From positions 1 to 24,189 of the forward strand of contig JAICIG010000058.1 in the NCBI GenBank assembly GCA_025924495.1: a stretch of 24,189 nucleotides of DNA, in the 5' to 3' direction. The notes under the pieces were generated by a model, which had not been told where the DNA came from, ran no database searches, and saw only the letters and a list, made by a program, of their open reading frames with translations. Within the stretch, counting starts at the first letter, position 1, and each line of letters opens with the position of its first letter. Source of the stretch: Pirellulales bacterium (lineage in GTDB: Bacteria; Planctomycetota; Planctomycetia; Pirellulales; JAICIG01). Positions 15,352 through 23,847 of this stretch are shown here, one piece after another. Position numbers and translations under genes: made by a program.

Positions 15352-16224
15352 ATGAACGCGCTGAGAAGCAGAATCGTCATCTTCTTGCATGTCTTGGCGG
15401 CGGCCTTGGCTTTGTCGGGCGCTGTAGCAGTCGGCGGCGAGCGGACGAGTGCGGCGGAGCCAGAAGCGACTTTCGGTTCTCAGGCGGTCGGGCATCGCGG
15501 GCTTGTGCGACACGCGCCGGAGAATTCGCTGGCGGGATTCGCCGCGTGCATTGATTTGAAGGTCGGCTTCGAACTCGACGTAAGACGCACGCGCGACGGC
15601 CGCCTGGTCTGCATCCACGACGAGACCGTCGTTCGTACAACGAACGGGATGGGCAAAGTGAGCAATCTCACGTTCGCCGAGCTACAACAATTAGATGCCG
15701 GCGCGTGGTTCGACTCGGCGTTTGCCGGCGAGCGGATCCCGGCGTTGGAACAAATCTTCGCGTTGCTCAGCCAGCATCGATCGAGTCCGGTCCTGGTCGC
15801 CGTTGATCTCAAGAGCGATGACGAACAGCTAGAAGCCGACGTCGTGGCCTTGGCCGTGAAACATCAGGTCCTTCCTCAGTTAATATGCATTGGACGGGCG
15901 ATCAACACGCCGATCGTCAGGCAGCGACTCCTCAAGGCGAATGCCAAAACGCCTGTGGCCAGGCTTGCTAACACAGCGGAGGAATTGCCCGTCGCCATCG
16001 AGGATCCCGATGCTCAATGGGTTTATATTCGATTTGTCCCTGACGCTGAACAGGTGAGACGCATCCATCATGCCCGCAAGCGTGTGATCGTGGCGGGGCC
16101 AACGGTGGTCGGCGAGGAGCGCGAGAACTGGCGCCGCGCGATGGCCGCCGGCGTCGATTCCATTCTGACCGATTACCCGCTCGAGTGCCGAGAAATGCGT
16201 CGAGCGACTCGGCGGGCAGAATGA
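15352..16224 (+). CDS. Exported glycerophosphodiester phosphodiesterase family protein
   Basis: A 290-residue GDPD-family TIM-barrel enzyme (PF03009), expected to split glycerophosphodiesters to sn-glycerol 3-phosphate and an alcohol such as ethanolamine or choline. Residues 1-36 form a signal peptide (IVIFLHVLAAALALSGAVAV). Catalytic and metal residues are all present: HRG (H48, R49), PENS (E57), FELDVRRT (E74, D76) and CIHDETVVRTTNG (H89). The late VDSILTDYPLECRE block also fits. The start is the ATG at 15352 with AGG six bases upstream; an in-frame GTG two codons earlier is the alternative. An ethanolamine ammonia-lyase operon nearby makes lipid head-group use a reasonable inference, though the two units are not co-transcribed. 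Confidence 0.9.
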   Translation: MNALRSRIVIFLHVLAAALALSGAVAVGGERTSAAEPEATFGSQAVGHRGLVRHAPENSLAGFAACIDLKVGFELDVRRTRDGRLVCIHDETVVRTTNGMGKVSNLTFAELQQLDAGAWFDSAFAGERIPALEQIFALLSQHRSSPVLVAVDLKSDDEQLEADVVALAVKHQVLPQLICIGRAINTPIVRQRLLKANAKTPVARLANTAEELPVAIEDPDAQWVYIRFVPDAEQVRRIHHARKRVIVAGPTVVGEERENWRRAMAAGVDSILTDYPLECREMRRATRRAE

Positions 16225-16339
16225 TGTCGCCAGAGCCTGAATTTAGAGTCCGGCGAACATTGCACGAGCCGCGCCATGCAAACATCCAATACCGCACAGG
16301 CGATATTGCGCGCATTTCTGCCTGCAAGGAGAAAAATAG

Positions 16340-17668
16340 ATGTACGTGTCGCCGGATTGTTTGAACCGCCGCGGATTTCTGCAGATCGGCGCCGCGCTGG
16401 CCGCGGGCGGCTATGTCGACTTCGCAACTGCCGAGGAATGGCTGCGCAGCAAGCCGCCCGCGCGAACGGACAAGCCCGCCAAGAAGTTGGCGGTTGTCGC
16501 CACGACCTATTACTATCTCTCGCACGCCTACCACATTTGCGGCCGCTTTTTACACGGCTATGTTCGCAATGGTCGCATGCACTATCCCGACTTCGGCATT
16601 GCGGGCATGTATGTCGAGCAGCAGGGCGAGAACGACCTAAGCCGCCGGCTTGCCAAGACGCATGGTTTTAAGCTTTATCCTCATGTAGCCGACGCGCTGA
16701 CCTTGGGAGGCGACCAGCTAGCCGTCGATGGCGTGCTACTTATTGGCGAGCACGGCGATTATCCCTACAACGACAAATTGCAGAAACTCTACCCGCGTTA
16801 CGAGCTGTTCCAGAAAATAGTCGAGGTATTTCGCCGATCGGGTCGCAGCGTGCCCGTGTTCTGCGACAAACATCTGTCGTACGACCGCAAAAAAGCCCGC
16901 GCCATGGTGGAGACGTCTCGGGAAATCGATTTTCCGCTCATGGCGGGTTCGAGTCTGCCAGTGACCTGGAGGCAACCCGAGTTAGAGCTGCCGCTTGGGG
17001 CGCCGATTGAAGAGGCGCTCGTGGCGTCGCGCGGCGAACTGGAAGTGTTCGGCATTCATGCCTTGGAGGCGCTGCAGTGCATGGTCGAGCGGTGCGCGAA
17101 GCGGCAGCAGGGGGTCCGTGCGGTGACCTGTCTGGAAGGAGATGCCGTCTGGAAAGCGGGGGATGAGGGACGCTGGTCTTGGGAGTTGCTGGAACACGCG
17201 CTGGGGCGCAGCCCGTCGCTCAACGTGGGCGATATCCGCGAGAACTGCCGGCATTTTGTGCCGCGCCAGAGCGCTCCCACGTATCCGCAAGGGCCGGCGG
17301 CTTTTTTGATTGAATATCGAGACGGGTTGAAAGCGACAATTCTGTTGCTAAACGGCCACGTCGATGACACGACGTTTGCGGCACGGATCAAAGACGCAAA
17401 GCATCCGGCATCGACGCTTTTCTTTTTGCCGCCGCCCCCCGGCGCCGATTTCCTCGAGGCGCTGACGATGAAGGTCGAGGATTTTCTGGCGACGGGCAAA
17501 GCGCCCTATCCGATCGAACGAACCCTGTTGACCGGCGGCATTTTGGATTGGTTGCTTGAATCGCGTTTGCAGCAGCATCGCCGTTTGGAAACGCCCGACC
17601 TGGAAATCGATTATGCGCCGCCGCAAGACTCCGGCTTTCTGCGCGGAGACCCGACGAAGCCTGTATAA
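16340..17668 (+). CDS. Tat-exported conserved protein of unknown function
   Basis: A 442-residue protein. It carries a Tat signal: NRRGFLQIGAALAAGG with R10-R11, followed by a processed form beginning after about residue 30. Conserved-looking blocks are LAVVATTYYYLSHAYHICGR, HYPDFGIAGMYVEQQGENDL, LTLGGDQLAVDGVLLIGEHG, PVFCDKHLSYDR, MAGSSLPVTWR and GIHALEALQCMVERC. I recall similar proteins in Planctomycetes and related phyla with no assigned function. The first strand and the internal GEHGDYPYND, CDKH and EVFGIHALEA blocks loosely resemble a Gfo/Idh/MocA-type oxidoreductase with a degenerate nucleotide loop, but I would not assign activity. GGAG eight bases before the ATG supports the start. 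It follows the GDPD gene by 115 bases on the same strand. Confidence 0.75.
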   Translation: MYVSPDCLNRRGFLQIGAALAAGGYVDFATAEEWLRSKPPARTDKPAKKLAVVATTYYYLSHAYHICGRFLHGYVRNGRMHYPDFGIAGMYVEQQGENDLSRRLAKTHGFKLYPHVADALTLGGDQLAVDGVLLIGEHGDYPYNDKLQKLYPRYELFQKIVEVFRRSGRSVPVFCDKHLSYDRKKARAMVETSREIDFPLMAGSSLPVTWRQPELELPLGAPIEEALVASRGELEVFGIHALEALQCMVERCAKRQQGVRAVTCLEGDAVWKAGDEGRWSWELLEHALGRSPSLNVGDIRENCRHFVPRQSAPTYPQGPAAFLIEYRDGLKATILLLNGHVDDTTFAARIKDAKHPASTLFFLPPPPGADFLEALTMKVEDFLATGKAPYPIERTLLTGGILDWLLESRLQQHRRLETPDLEIDYAPPQDSGFLRGDPTKPV

Positions 17669-17731
17669 GCGGCGCCCGGCAATCGCCATGCCATTCAGGT
17701 TGCTCATAGCGGCCGATAGCGCATTATCCTG

Positions 17732-17760
17732 GTGAAAAACCCGCCGGCAGACATTAGAAT
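17732..17760 (+). promoter_or_regulatory. Candidate promoter of the propeller/PHP gene
   Basis: GTGAAA (17732-17737, four of six to TTGACA) and TAGAAT (17755-17760, five of six to TATAAT) are 17 bases apart. This would give a leader of about 70 bases to the GTG at 17838. Confidence 0.35.
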
Positions 17761-17837
17761 GCCCGGCGAGGTCAGGGCATTAGTGGTGGCCCTCACCGAC
17801 CGAACAGGTTTGCTATCAGCATCTGGAGGGTCGTGCC

Positions 17838-20477
17838 GTGACGCGTCGCATGTTCGTCTGGCCTGTGGGATTTGCTACTGCAGGACTGTTGATCGCAATC
17901 GCATGCGGACCCGAGTCGACGCCGCCGGCCTCCCCGCAAGCAGCGGAAGGTCAAGAAACCCGACAACCCAACGCAGCGCGCCGCCAGCCCCGACAGCAAC
18001 AGCGGCAGAATGCAGTCACGCCTTCCGTGCCGCCGCCGCGAGTCGACGAGGCCAACGCCGCCGTGCTGTCCTTCGGCGATTCGTACGACGACTTCGTCTC
18101 GGCGGCTCAAGCGCCAGACGGCTCTTTGTATGCAGCCTATGCCGCCTACTTTGATGGCCACGATCAAATCCGTCTACATAAGCGCTTGCCCCGCGGCGAA
18201 TGGTCGACCAGAACGCACGTGCCGCTCGTCAATTCCCGCGCAGATATCTGGATGCCTCAACTCGCGGTCGATGCCAAAAACCGCCTGTGGGTGATCTGGT
18301 GCGAGCAGACGCCGGCGACTGCCGACGCTGAAAAAAACTGGGACCTGTATGCCCGCTCGCTCGATGGCGACACTTGGGGCGAGATCGTGCGACTGACGAA
18401 CGATCCGAAGCCCGACATCAATCCTCACGTCTCGGTCGACGCGTCGCACAATATTTGCGTCGTGTGGCAAGCGCATCCGGAAAACACCGGCGACATTCAG
18501 CTTTCTCGTTTTGACGGCAAAGAGTGGTCAAAACCGCTGGCTGTGACCAAGGGCGAGGCGAGCGATTGGTACCCGCAAGCGTCGGTCGATGCTCAAGGCG
18601 TGGTCTGGATCGCGTTTGACAGCTATCGCAACGGCGACTATGACGTGTTCCTGGTCAGCGTGAAAGGGGACCGGATCGGCGAACTGATCCCGATTGCAAC
18701 GAGCAAATACTACGAAGCCCATCCAAGCGTGGCCTGCGGCGCCGACGGTCGCGTCTGGGTTGCCTGGGAACAAGGTGGTTATTACTGGGGCAAGGATCAG
18801 GGGCACTGGCTGAAGTTGGATGAGAAGAACGTCGGCAGTGCACTCGGCAGCACGCGCAGCGTTCAGTTGGCCGTTTGGCACGATGGCAAATTATCGGCCG
18901 CGCCGCCGCTTAACTCAGCTTTGCCCCCGGATGAGCCGAACGTGACCGCCATGCCAGGTCTGGCCGTCGATGCCGACGGGCGAGTCTGGATCCGTTTCCG
19001 CCGACAACAGCGTGGCGTCGCCGAGCGCGGCGGCCGCGTCACGCGGTACTGGACCGAAAATGTCTCGCATTTAACGCGCAACGGTTGGAAGACCGCGACG
19101 ACGCTGGCAGCCAGTGAGGGGCGAATCAGCGTGTTCTGTCGTATTGCGCCGCTCGCTGAAGGAGGCGTGCTGGCGGCTTATTCCGGCGATCAGCGAGGGC
19201 CGGCGAATTATCATCAGCCGATGCATGATCGGGCATTGGCGCAATTCATCGCACGCCCCGACGATCCTTCCGGCTGCCCGCCGTTGGCAGATTATGAATT
19301 GCCGGCCCCGCCCGCAGGCGCCGGCGAAGTCGACTTGGAGCTCGAACGCAAGCAGGTGGCGGCTATTCGGGAACATCGTACAGAGATTGACGGTCGGAAG
19401 ATGCGCATCGTGCGCGGAGACCTGCATCGGCACAGCGAACTAAGCTGGGACGTCGGGCCGGGAAACGACGGTTCGTTTCTCGATTTCTATCGCTACATGA
19501 TCGACGCTGCTGCGATGGACTTTGGCGGCCTGACCGATCATCAAGGGGGCGGGCAGTACGCGTATCACTGGTGGCTGATCGAGAAGTCAGCCGACCTCTA
19601 TTATTTGCCGCCGCGATTCGTGCCGCTGTACGGCTACGAGCGCAGCGCCAAGTTTCCCGACGGACACCGAAACGTGTTCCACAGCTATCGTGGTGTTCCC
19701 GTGTTCCCTTTCCAGCTCAAACTGGATCAGACGGGCGTGTTTCCCGGCGTCGGCTCGGGAGCCTTGGCCACGAACGATACCAAGCTGCTCTACGAATATC
19801 TGCATCGCAGTCGTGGCATCGCCATTTCGCACACTACCGGCACAGACACGATGGGCACCGATTGGCGCGACAATGATCCCGACATCGAACCCGTGGTCGA
19901 GGTCTATCAAGGCGCTCGCAACAGTTATGAAGTGGTGGGCGGCCCGCGCGTGCATGACGTGACCAAGATGCCGCCAGGCCAGGCGCCCGGCGGATATCAG
20001 GAGGCAGGCATGGTCTGGAATGCGCTGGCGAAAGGCTATCGCTTGGGCATGACCTCGTCGAGCGATCATGGCTCGACGCATATCTCGTACAGTATGGTTT
20101 ATACGCCTGAAAACAGCCGGGAGAGCATTCTTGATTCGATACGCCGACGCCGGACGTATGGCGCCACAGACAACTTAATTGTCGAGGCCAGAGCCAACGG
20201 GCGATTTATGGGCCAAGAGTTTGAGATTTCCGATCGCCCTTCGCTGGAGCTGCGAGTAACTGGCGCCGCGCCCATTGGGCGGATTGATCTCGTCCGCAAC
20301 AACGCCTATATCTATACCACGTCGCCGCTGAAGCCGACGGCCGAAGTAAAATACGTCGACATGGAGCCCAAAACTGGGCTGAACTATTACTATTTTCGCG
20401 TACTGCAAGAAGATGGGCAGGTGGCCTGGGCCAGCCCTGTCTGGCTGAACTATAAGCCGCGAGCCGACGGCCGCTAA
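17838..20477 (+). CDS. Beta-propeller and DUF3604/PHP-domain fusion lipoprotein
   Basis: An 879-residue exported protein. Residues 1-23 form a lipoprotein-type signal ending AIAC (C23), followed by a Pro/Gln/Arg-rich linker to about 70. Residues ~75-450 hold at least five blades of a repeat with the pattern P-x-x-x-V-D-A-x-G-x-V-W-V-x-W (blades near 140, 196, 246, 296 and 373), a BNR/TolB-like propeller. Residues ~523-780 match the DUF3604/PHP metallo-phosphoesterase fold. Likely metal ligands are H530 and H532 (GDLHRHSELSWD), D567-H568 (GLTDHQGG), E601 (GYER), H665 (SHTTG) and D743-H744 (SSDHGSTH). A C-terminal beta domain (~785-875) ends it. GGAGGG seven bases before the GTG fixes that start. 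It may bind a polymer with the propeller and hydrolyse an ester; it is followed 79 bases on by a sulfatase. Confidence 0.8.
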   Translation: MTRRMFVWPVGFATAGLLIAIACGPESTPPASPQAAEGQETRQPNAARRQPRQQQRQNAVTPSVPPPRVDEANAAVLSFGDSYDDFVSAAQAPDGSLYAAYAAYFDGHDQIRLHKRLPRGEWSTRTHVPLVNSRADIWMPQLAVDAKNRLWVIWCEQTPATADAEKNWDLYARSLDGDTWGEIVRLTNDPKPDINPHVSVDASHNICVVWQAHPENTGDIQLSRFDGKEWSKPLAVTKGEASDWYPQASVDAQGVVWIAFDSYRNGDYDVFLVSVKGDRIGELIPIATSKYYEAHPSVACGADGRVWVAWEQGGYYWGKDQGHWLKLDEKNVGSALGSTRSVQLAVWHDGKLSAAPPLNSALPPDEPNVTAMPGLAVDADGRVWIRFRRQQRGVAERGGRVTRYWTENVSHLTRNGWKTATTLAASEGRISVFCRIAPLAEGGVLAAYSGDQRGPANYHQPMHDRALAQFIARPDDPSGCPPLADYELPAPPAGAGEVDLELERKQVAAIREHRTEIDGRKMRIVRGDLHRHSELSWDVGPGNDGSFLDFYRYMIDAAAMDFGGLTDHQGGGQYAYHWWLIEKSADLYYLPPRFVPLYGYERSAKFPDGHRNVFHSYRGVPVFPFQLKLDQTGVFPGVGSGALATNDTKLLYEYLHRSRGIAISHTTGTDTMGTDWRDNDPDIEPVVEVYQGARNSYEVVGGPRVHDVTKMPPGQAPGGYQEAGMVWNALAKGYRLGMTSSSDHGSTHISYSMVYTPENSRESILDSIRRRRTYGATDNLIVEARANGRFMGQEFEISDRPSLELRVTGAAPIGRIDLVRNNAYIYTTSPLKPTAEVKYVDMEPKTGLNYYYFRVLQEDGQVAWASPVWLNYKPRADGR

Positions 20478-20556
20478 GCGGATTGCGTCGAGATCGCCGC
20501 AGTCCATCGGCTCGAGACACGACGCTTGCGGTGAACGCTTCCTAAGGATTGCCCCC

Positions 20557-22020
20557 ATGAGAAACCGCCTGCAGTCGATGCCGTGGATCGCGTTCCTCTC
20601 GCTATGCTGGGTTTCATCCGCAATTGCCGCCAATCCAAAGTCCGAAGAATCGGCGGCCCCGCGCCAATTAAACGTGCTGTTTTTGATCGCAGACGACTTG
20701 AACTGCGATTTGCACTGCTACGGCCATCCGCACGTAAAAACGCCGAACATCGATCGGCTGGCGGCGCGAGGCGTGCTGTTCAGAAACGCCTATTGCCAGT
20801 TCCCCTTGTGCAGTCCCAGCCGGAGTTCATTTCTCACGGGCAGGCGGCCAAACGTGACGAAAATCGTCAAGAACCCGACCGCGGGAAGATTCTCGACCGA
20901 CTACAAGCCCACGCCCCACTTCCGGGAATTCCTGCCCGACACGGTCACGCTGCCGCAACTATTCCGCCAGAACGGATATGTCGCGGCGCGCATAGGCAAG
21001 CTGTTTCATTACGGCGTGCCAGGGCAGATCGGCACGAGCGGTTTGGATGATCCTGCCTCGTGGGAACATGTGGCCAATCCCGCGGGTCGCGATAAGGCGG
21101 AAGAGAACAAGATTGTCACGCTGATTCCGCACAGCTACGGCGGCACGTTGAGCTGGCTGGCCGCCGAGGGAACCGACGTTGAGCAAACCGACGGGCTGGG
21201 CGCCACGGCTGCCATCAGCCTGTTGGAAGAATACCGAGATCAGCCGTTCTTTTTAGCCGTCGGGTTCTACCGCCCGCACACGCCTTATGTAGCGCCCAAA
21301 CGCTACTTCGAACCCTATCGGCTCGAAGAGATCGAATTGCCGCAACTTTCAGAGAGCGACCACCGCCGGATTCCCGCCGCCGCTTATGCCAGCGCCAAAA
21401 AAGAACAAGAAACGATGACCGACCAGCAGCGGCACGAGGCGATTCAGGCGTATTGGGCGTCGATTACGTTTATGGATGCACAACTAGGTCGCGTGCTGGA
21501 AGCTCTCGATCGACTCGGATTGGTTGATTCCACCATTGTCGTGATGACCAGCGACCATGGCTACCACATGTACGAGCATGGCCTGTGGCAAAAGATGAGC
21601 TTGTTCGAGAATTCGGCCCATGTGCCGTTGATCATTTCCGCGCCTGGGGCGGCAGGAAACGGCAAGACCAGCGAAGCCCTCGCCGAGCTGGTCGATCTCT
21701 ATCCTACTCTGGCCGATCTATGCGGTCTGACGCCGCCCGAGTATCTCGATGGCGCGAGCTTGCGCCCGGCGTTGGAGGATCCGTCGCAAGTCGTCAAACA
21801 GGCGGCGTTCACGCAGGTGCTGCATGGCGAGATGCATGGCTACAGCGTTCGCACGGCACACTGGCGATATACGCTTTGGGACGACGGCCGGCAAGGCGAG
21901 CAGCTTTACGATATGAAATCCGATTCCGGCGAGACTAAAAATCTTGCGGCCGACGCGCGGCACGCGAAAACGGTTGCTCAGTTGCGGCAACTTGTGCGCG
22001 ACTACGAGCAAAATCGTTAA
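20557..22020 (+). CDS. Exported iduronate-2-sulfatase-like sulfatase
   Basis: A 487-residue type I sulfatase of the iduronate-2-sulfatase-like group. The signal peptide (WIAFLSLCWVSSAIAA) is cut near residue 25. Metal ligands D46-D47 lie in LIADDLNCDLHCYGHP, a spelling typical of that group. The formylglycine motif is CSPSRSSFLTGRRP with C85 converted. IGKLFHYG, FYRPHTPYVAPKRYF, MTSDHGYHMYEHGLWQKMSLFE and VPLII are further group hallmarks. The natural substrate is probably a sulfated uronic-acid-containing or related polysaccharide, but specificity is not readable. AAGGA about eight bases before the ATG supports the start. Same strand and only 79 bases from the propeller/PHP gene, so possibly one transcript. 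It needs a formylglycine-generating enzyme encoded elsewhere. Confidence 0.93.
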   Translation: MRNRLQSMPWIAFLSLCWVSSAIAANPKSEESAAPRQLNVLFLIADDLNCDLHCYGHPHVKTPNIDRLAARGVLFRNAYCQFPLCSPSRSSFLTGRRPNVTKIVKNPTAGRFSTDYKPTPHFREFLPDTVTLPQLFRQNGYVAARIGKLFHYGVPGQIGTSGLDDPASWEHVANPAGRDKAEENKIVTLIPHSYGGTLSWLAAEGTDVEQTDGLGATAAISLLEEYRDQPFFLAVGFYRPHTPYVAPKRYFEPYRLEEIELPQLSESDHRRIPAAAYASAKKEQETMTDQQRHEAIQAYWASITFMDAQLGRVLEALDRLGLVDSTIVVMTSDHGYHMYEHGLWQKMSLFENSAHVPLIISAPGAAGNGKTSEALAELVDLYPTLADLCGLTPPEYLDGASLRPALEDPSQVVKQAAFTQVLHGEMHGYSVRTAHWRYTLWDDGRQGEQLYDMKSDSGETKNLAADARHAKTVAQLRQLVRDYEQNR

Positions 22021-22172
22021 CTTTTTCGCCGCAATTGCCGCCAGCCGCTGTTTGCGGCGCAGCAAAACGTGATCGATTGGGCTGACCTTGCCGGCGCGTC
22101 GTTGCGCAAGCGAGCCCTTTAGAGACTTTCGACGATAATTCTCTGGCTCGGCCGAGCGGCGCCACGACGCGG

Positions 22173-22207
22173 GGCATTGTCGTAGCGGCACTTTGCTACG
22201 ACATGCC
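22173..22207. terminator. Hairpin between the sulfatase and the RdgC-like gene
   Basis: GGCATTGTCGTAGC (22173-22186) pairs with GCTACGACATGCC (22195-22207), 13 pairs with one bulged T, around an 8-base loop. It lies 153 bases past the sulfatase stop and 61 before the next ATG. No T-run follows; it may be a terminator or a dispersed palindromic repeat. Confidence 0.45.
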
Positions 22208-22267
22208 GTCGATTCATCTTAGCCGTTTAGCCGTTCGCAAATCGCCTCTTGGACTGCAGGAGCTACG

Positions 22268-23458
22268 ATGGGATTTCTGGCCGGAAGCATCAGCTTCGAA
22301 CGCTTTCGCGTCGAAGGACCGAAAGTGCGACAGTTCGGGCCCAAGCACCTGGATGTCTTGCGGAAGTTCGCCATCGGTCAGGTGGAGACCTCATCCTTGG
22401 AAGAAGCCAGCGTCGGTTTCGCCGCTGGCAAGCATCTGCTCGATCTCGACTTTCGTCTGGAAAAGAACATCCTGAACGATGTCCTGCACTGCGGCGTGCG
22501 AATCGACACGAACAAAGTCCCGGCGGCGCTGCGCAAAGCCTGGCTGGAAATGGAGCTCGAAGCTCTGGGCGCCGACAACCCCAGCGGCCGGCCGACGAAG
22601 GTCCAGCGACAACAGGCCAAAGAGGCTTTGGAAGAGCGCTGTCAGGAGGAGGCTCGCGACGGAAAATTCCGCCGTATGCAGCACTTTCCCGTACTCTGGG
22701 ACGCAAGCCAAAGCGTTCTGTATCTGGGCGGCTCCAGTTCGACGGCGCTGGAGCAGTGCGCGGGCTTGTTCGAGCGGGCCTTTGAAGTTTCTCTGGAGCG
22801 GATCACTTCGGGCCGTCTTGCCGAACAGTGGGCGGCCGATGCCAAAAAACAGGACAAGTTGGAGAATCTCACCCCTTCGGTATTTCATGCCGAGGAGCCG
22901 GAAGCGCAGATTGCCTGGCTCAATAAGGCCGCTGCGAACTTCGATTTCATGGGCAACGAGTTCCTGATGTGGCTCTGGTGGTCGCTCGAGACGCAGGCCG
23001 GAACGATTGCACTCGCGGATGGCACGGAAGCGGCCGGCATGTTGAACCGGACGCTCAGCCTGGAATGCCCGCGCGGAGAGTCGGGCAAAGAGACGATCAC
23101 CGCCGAAGCGCCGGTGCGCTTGCCCGAAGCCATGCATGCCATCAGTAGCGGCAAGCTGCCGCGCAAGACGGGGTTGTTGATAGTGCGCGATGGCGTGCAA
23201 CATGAGTTCGTCGTGCAGGCCGAAACGCTGGCCGTCAGCGGCGCGAAGATTCAACTCTCGGAAAGCGGCGACAATGCAGGCAGCGGCGCCGCCGAAGACC
23301 GGATCGAAGGCTTGCGTCACCTTGCCGAAACCATCGATCTGCTGTTCGGCGCCTTTTGCAAGCGACGCATCGCCAAGGCGTGGGAGGCGGATTTGGAGCA
23401 AATGCGAACCTGGCTCCGTAAAAACGCTCGGGAAGCAAAGAAGAAATCAGCGGCCTGA
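22268..23458 (+). CDS. rdgC: RdgC-like recombination-associated protein
   Basis: A 396-residue protein whose architecture resembles RdgC, a ring-forming DNA-binding protein that in proteobacteria modulates RecA. Matching features are the opening GSISFERFRV, the central VRIDTNKVPAALRKAWLEME, a charged Lys/Glu/Arg helix with KVQRQQAKEALEERCQEEA, the FPVLWDASQSVLYLGGSSS strand pair, and a long C-terminal helix rich in Lys/Arg (KAWEADLEQMRTWLRKNARE). No catalytic residues are expected. It is longer than the proteobacterial form (about 300) because of insertions in the second half. Cytoplasmic or nucleoid. AGGAG six bases before the ATG fixes the start. It is unrelated to the sulfatase upstream, from which a hairpin separates it. 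The assignment rests on layout and memory of similar planctomycete annotations, not an alignment. Confidence 0.6.
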   Translation: MGFLAGSISFERFRVEGPKVRQFGPKHLDVLRKFAIGQVETSSLEEASVGFAAGKHLLDLDFRLEKNILNDVLHCGVRIDTNKVPAALRKAWLEMELEALGADNPSGRPTKVQRQQAKEALEERCQEEARDGKFRRMQHFPVLWDASQSVLYLGGSSSTALEQCAGLFERAFEVSLERITSGRLAEQWAADAKKQDKLENLTPSVFHAEEPEAQIAWLNKAAANFDFMGNEFLMWLWWSLETQAGTIALADGTEAAGMLNRTLSLECPRGESGKETITAEAPVRLPEAMHAISSGKLPRKTGLLIVRDGVQHEFVVQAETLAVSGAKIQLSESGDNAGSGAAEDRIEGLRHLAETIDLLFGAFCKRRIAKAWEADLEQMRTWLRKNAREAKKKSAA

Positions 23459-23560
23459 GCCGGATGGCTTCAACCGTTGCTCTAGCCAGCAGAGATGCAT
23501 GTTCGTTCCGACCGCGAATGCATGCCGGGCATTGCTTCCGATTCTGCCCGTCAACGCTCT

Positions 23561-23812
23561 TTAGGGGCGTGCCAAGGGGAGTTCATCGACTTGTTGCGCT
23601 GGACGCACAGGTCGCAAAGGCGGCCGACGTTTACGCGCCGTAAAGAGCAGCCCGAACGCGGCCAGCGCCAACATTGTCCACAATAGCCAGGCGCCCCAAC
23701 GCGTGGCGAGGATGCCGTCGGGCGGAGGCGGCAGCTCTGTTTCGCTCGCGCGTTGGCGATACGAATTTGCGGCGGGAGAGCGAAAAGGGTTATCTTGCTC
23801 GCTTCCGGCCAT
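23561..23812 (-). CDS. Small single-pass membrane protein
   Basis: An 83-residue protein beginning MAGSEQDNPFRSPAANSY; the NPFRSP-type opening is frequent in small planctomycete membrane proteins. One membrane segment (WGAWLLWTMLALAAFGLLF, about 45-63) is followed by a basic, Pro-rich tail RKRRPPLRPVRP, giving an N-out or tail-anchored look. Function unknown. The start at 23812 is preceded by AAGG about nine bases upstream. It lies 35 bases after the ThuA-like gene on the same strand, so the two probably share a transcript. The frame is open upstream to 24022, but that part overlaps the ThuA-like gene and looks non-coding. Confidence 0.6.
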   Translation of the reverse strand: MAGSEQDNPFRSPAANSYRQRASETELPPPPDGILATRWGAWLLWTMLALAAFGLLFTARKRRPPLRPVRPAQQVDELPLARP

Positions 23813-23847
23813 ACTAGCACGCCTTGGTCGCTTGATGTCAAAAGTGG

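Noticed and set aside
22391..23401. 336-codon open frame on the minus strand
   Set aside because: It lies wholly inside the RdgC-like gene, has no recognisable domain and is rich in Arg, as expected of an antisense shadow. The plus-strand gene has a good ribosome site and family features.
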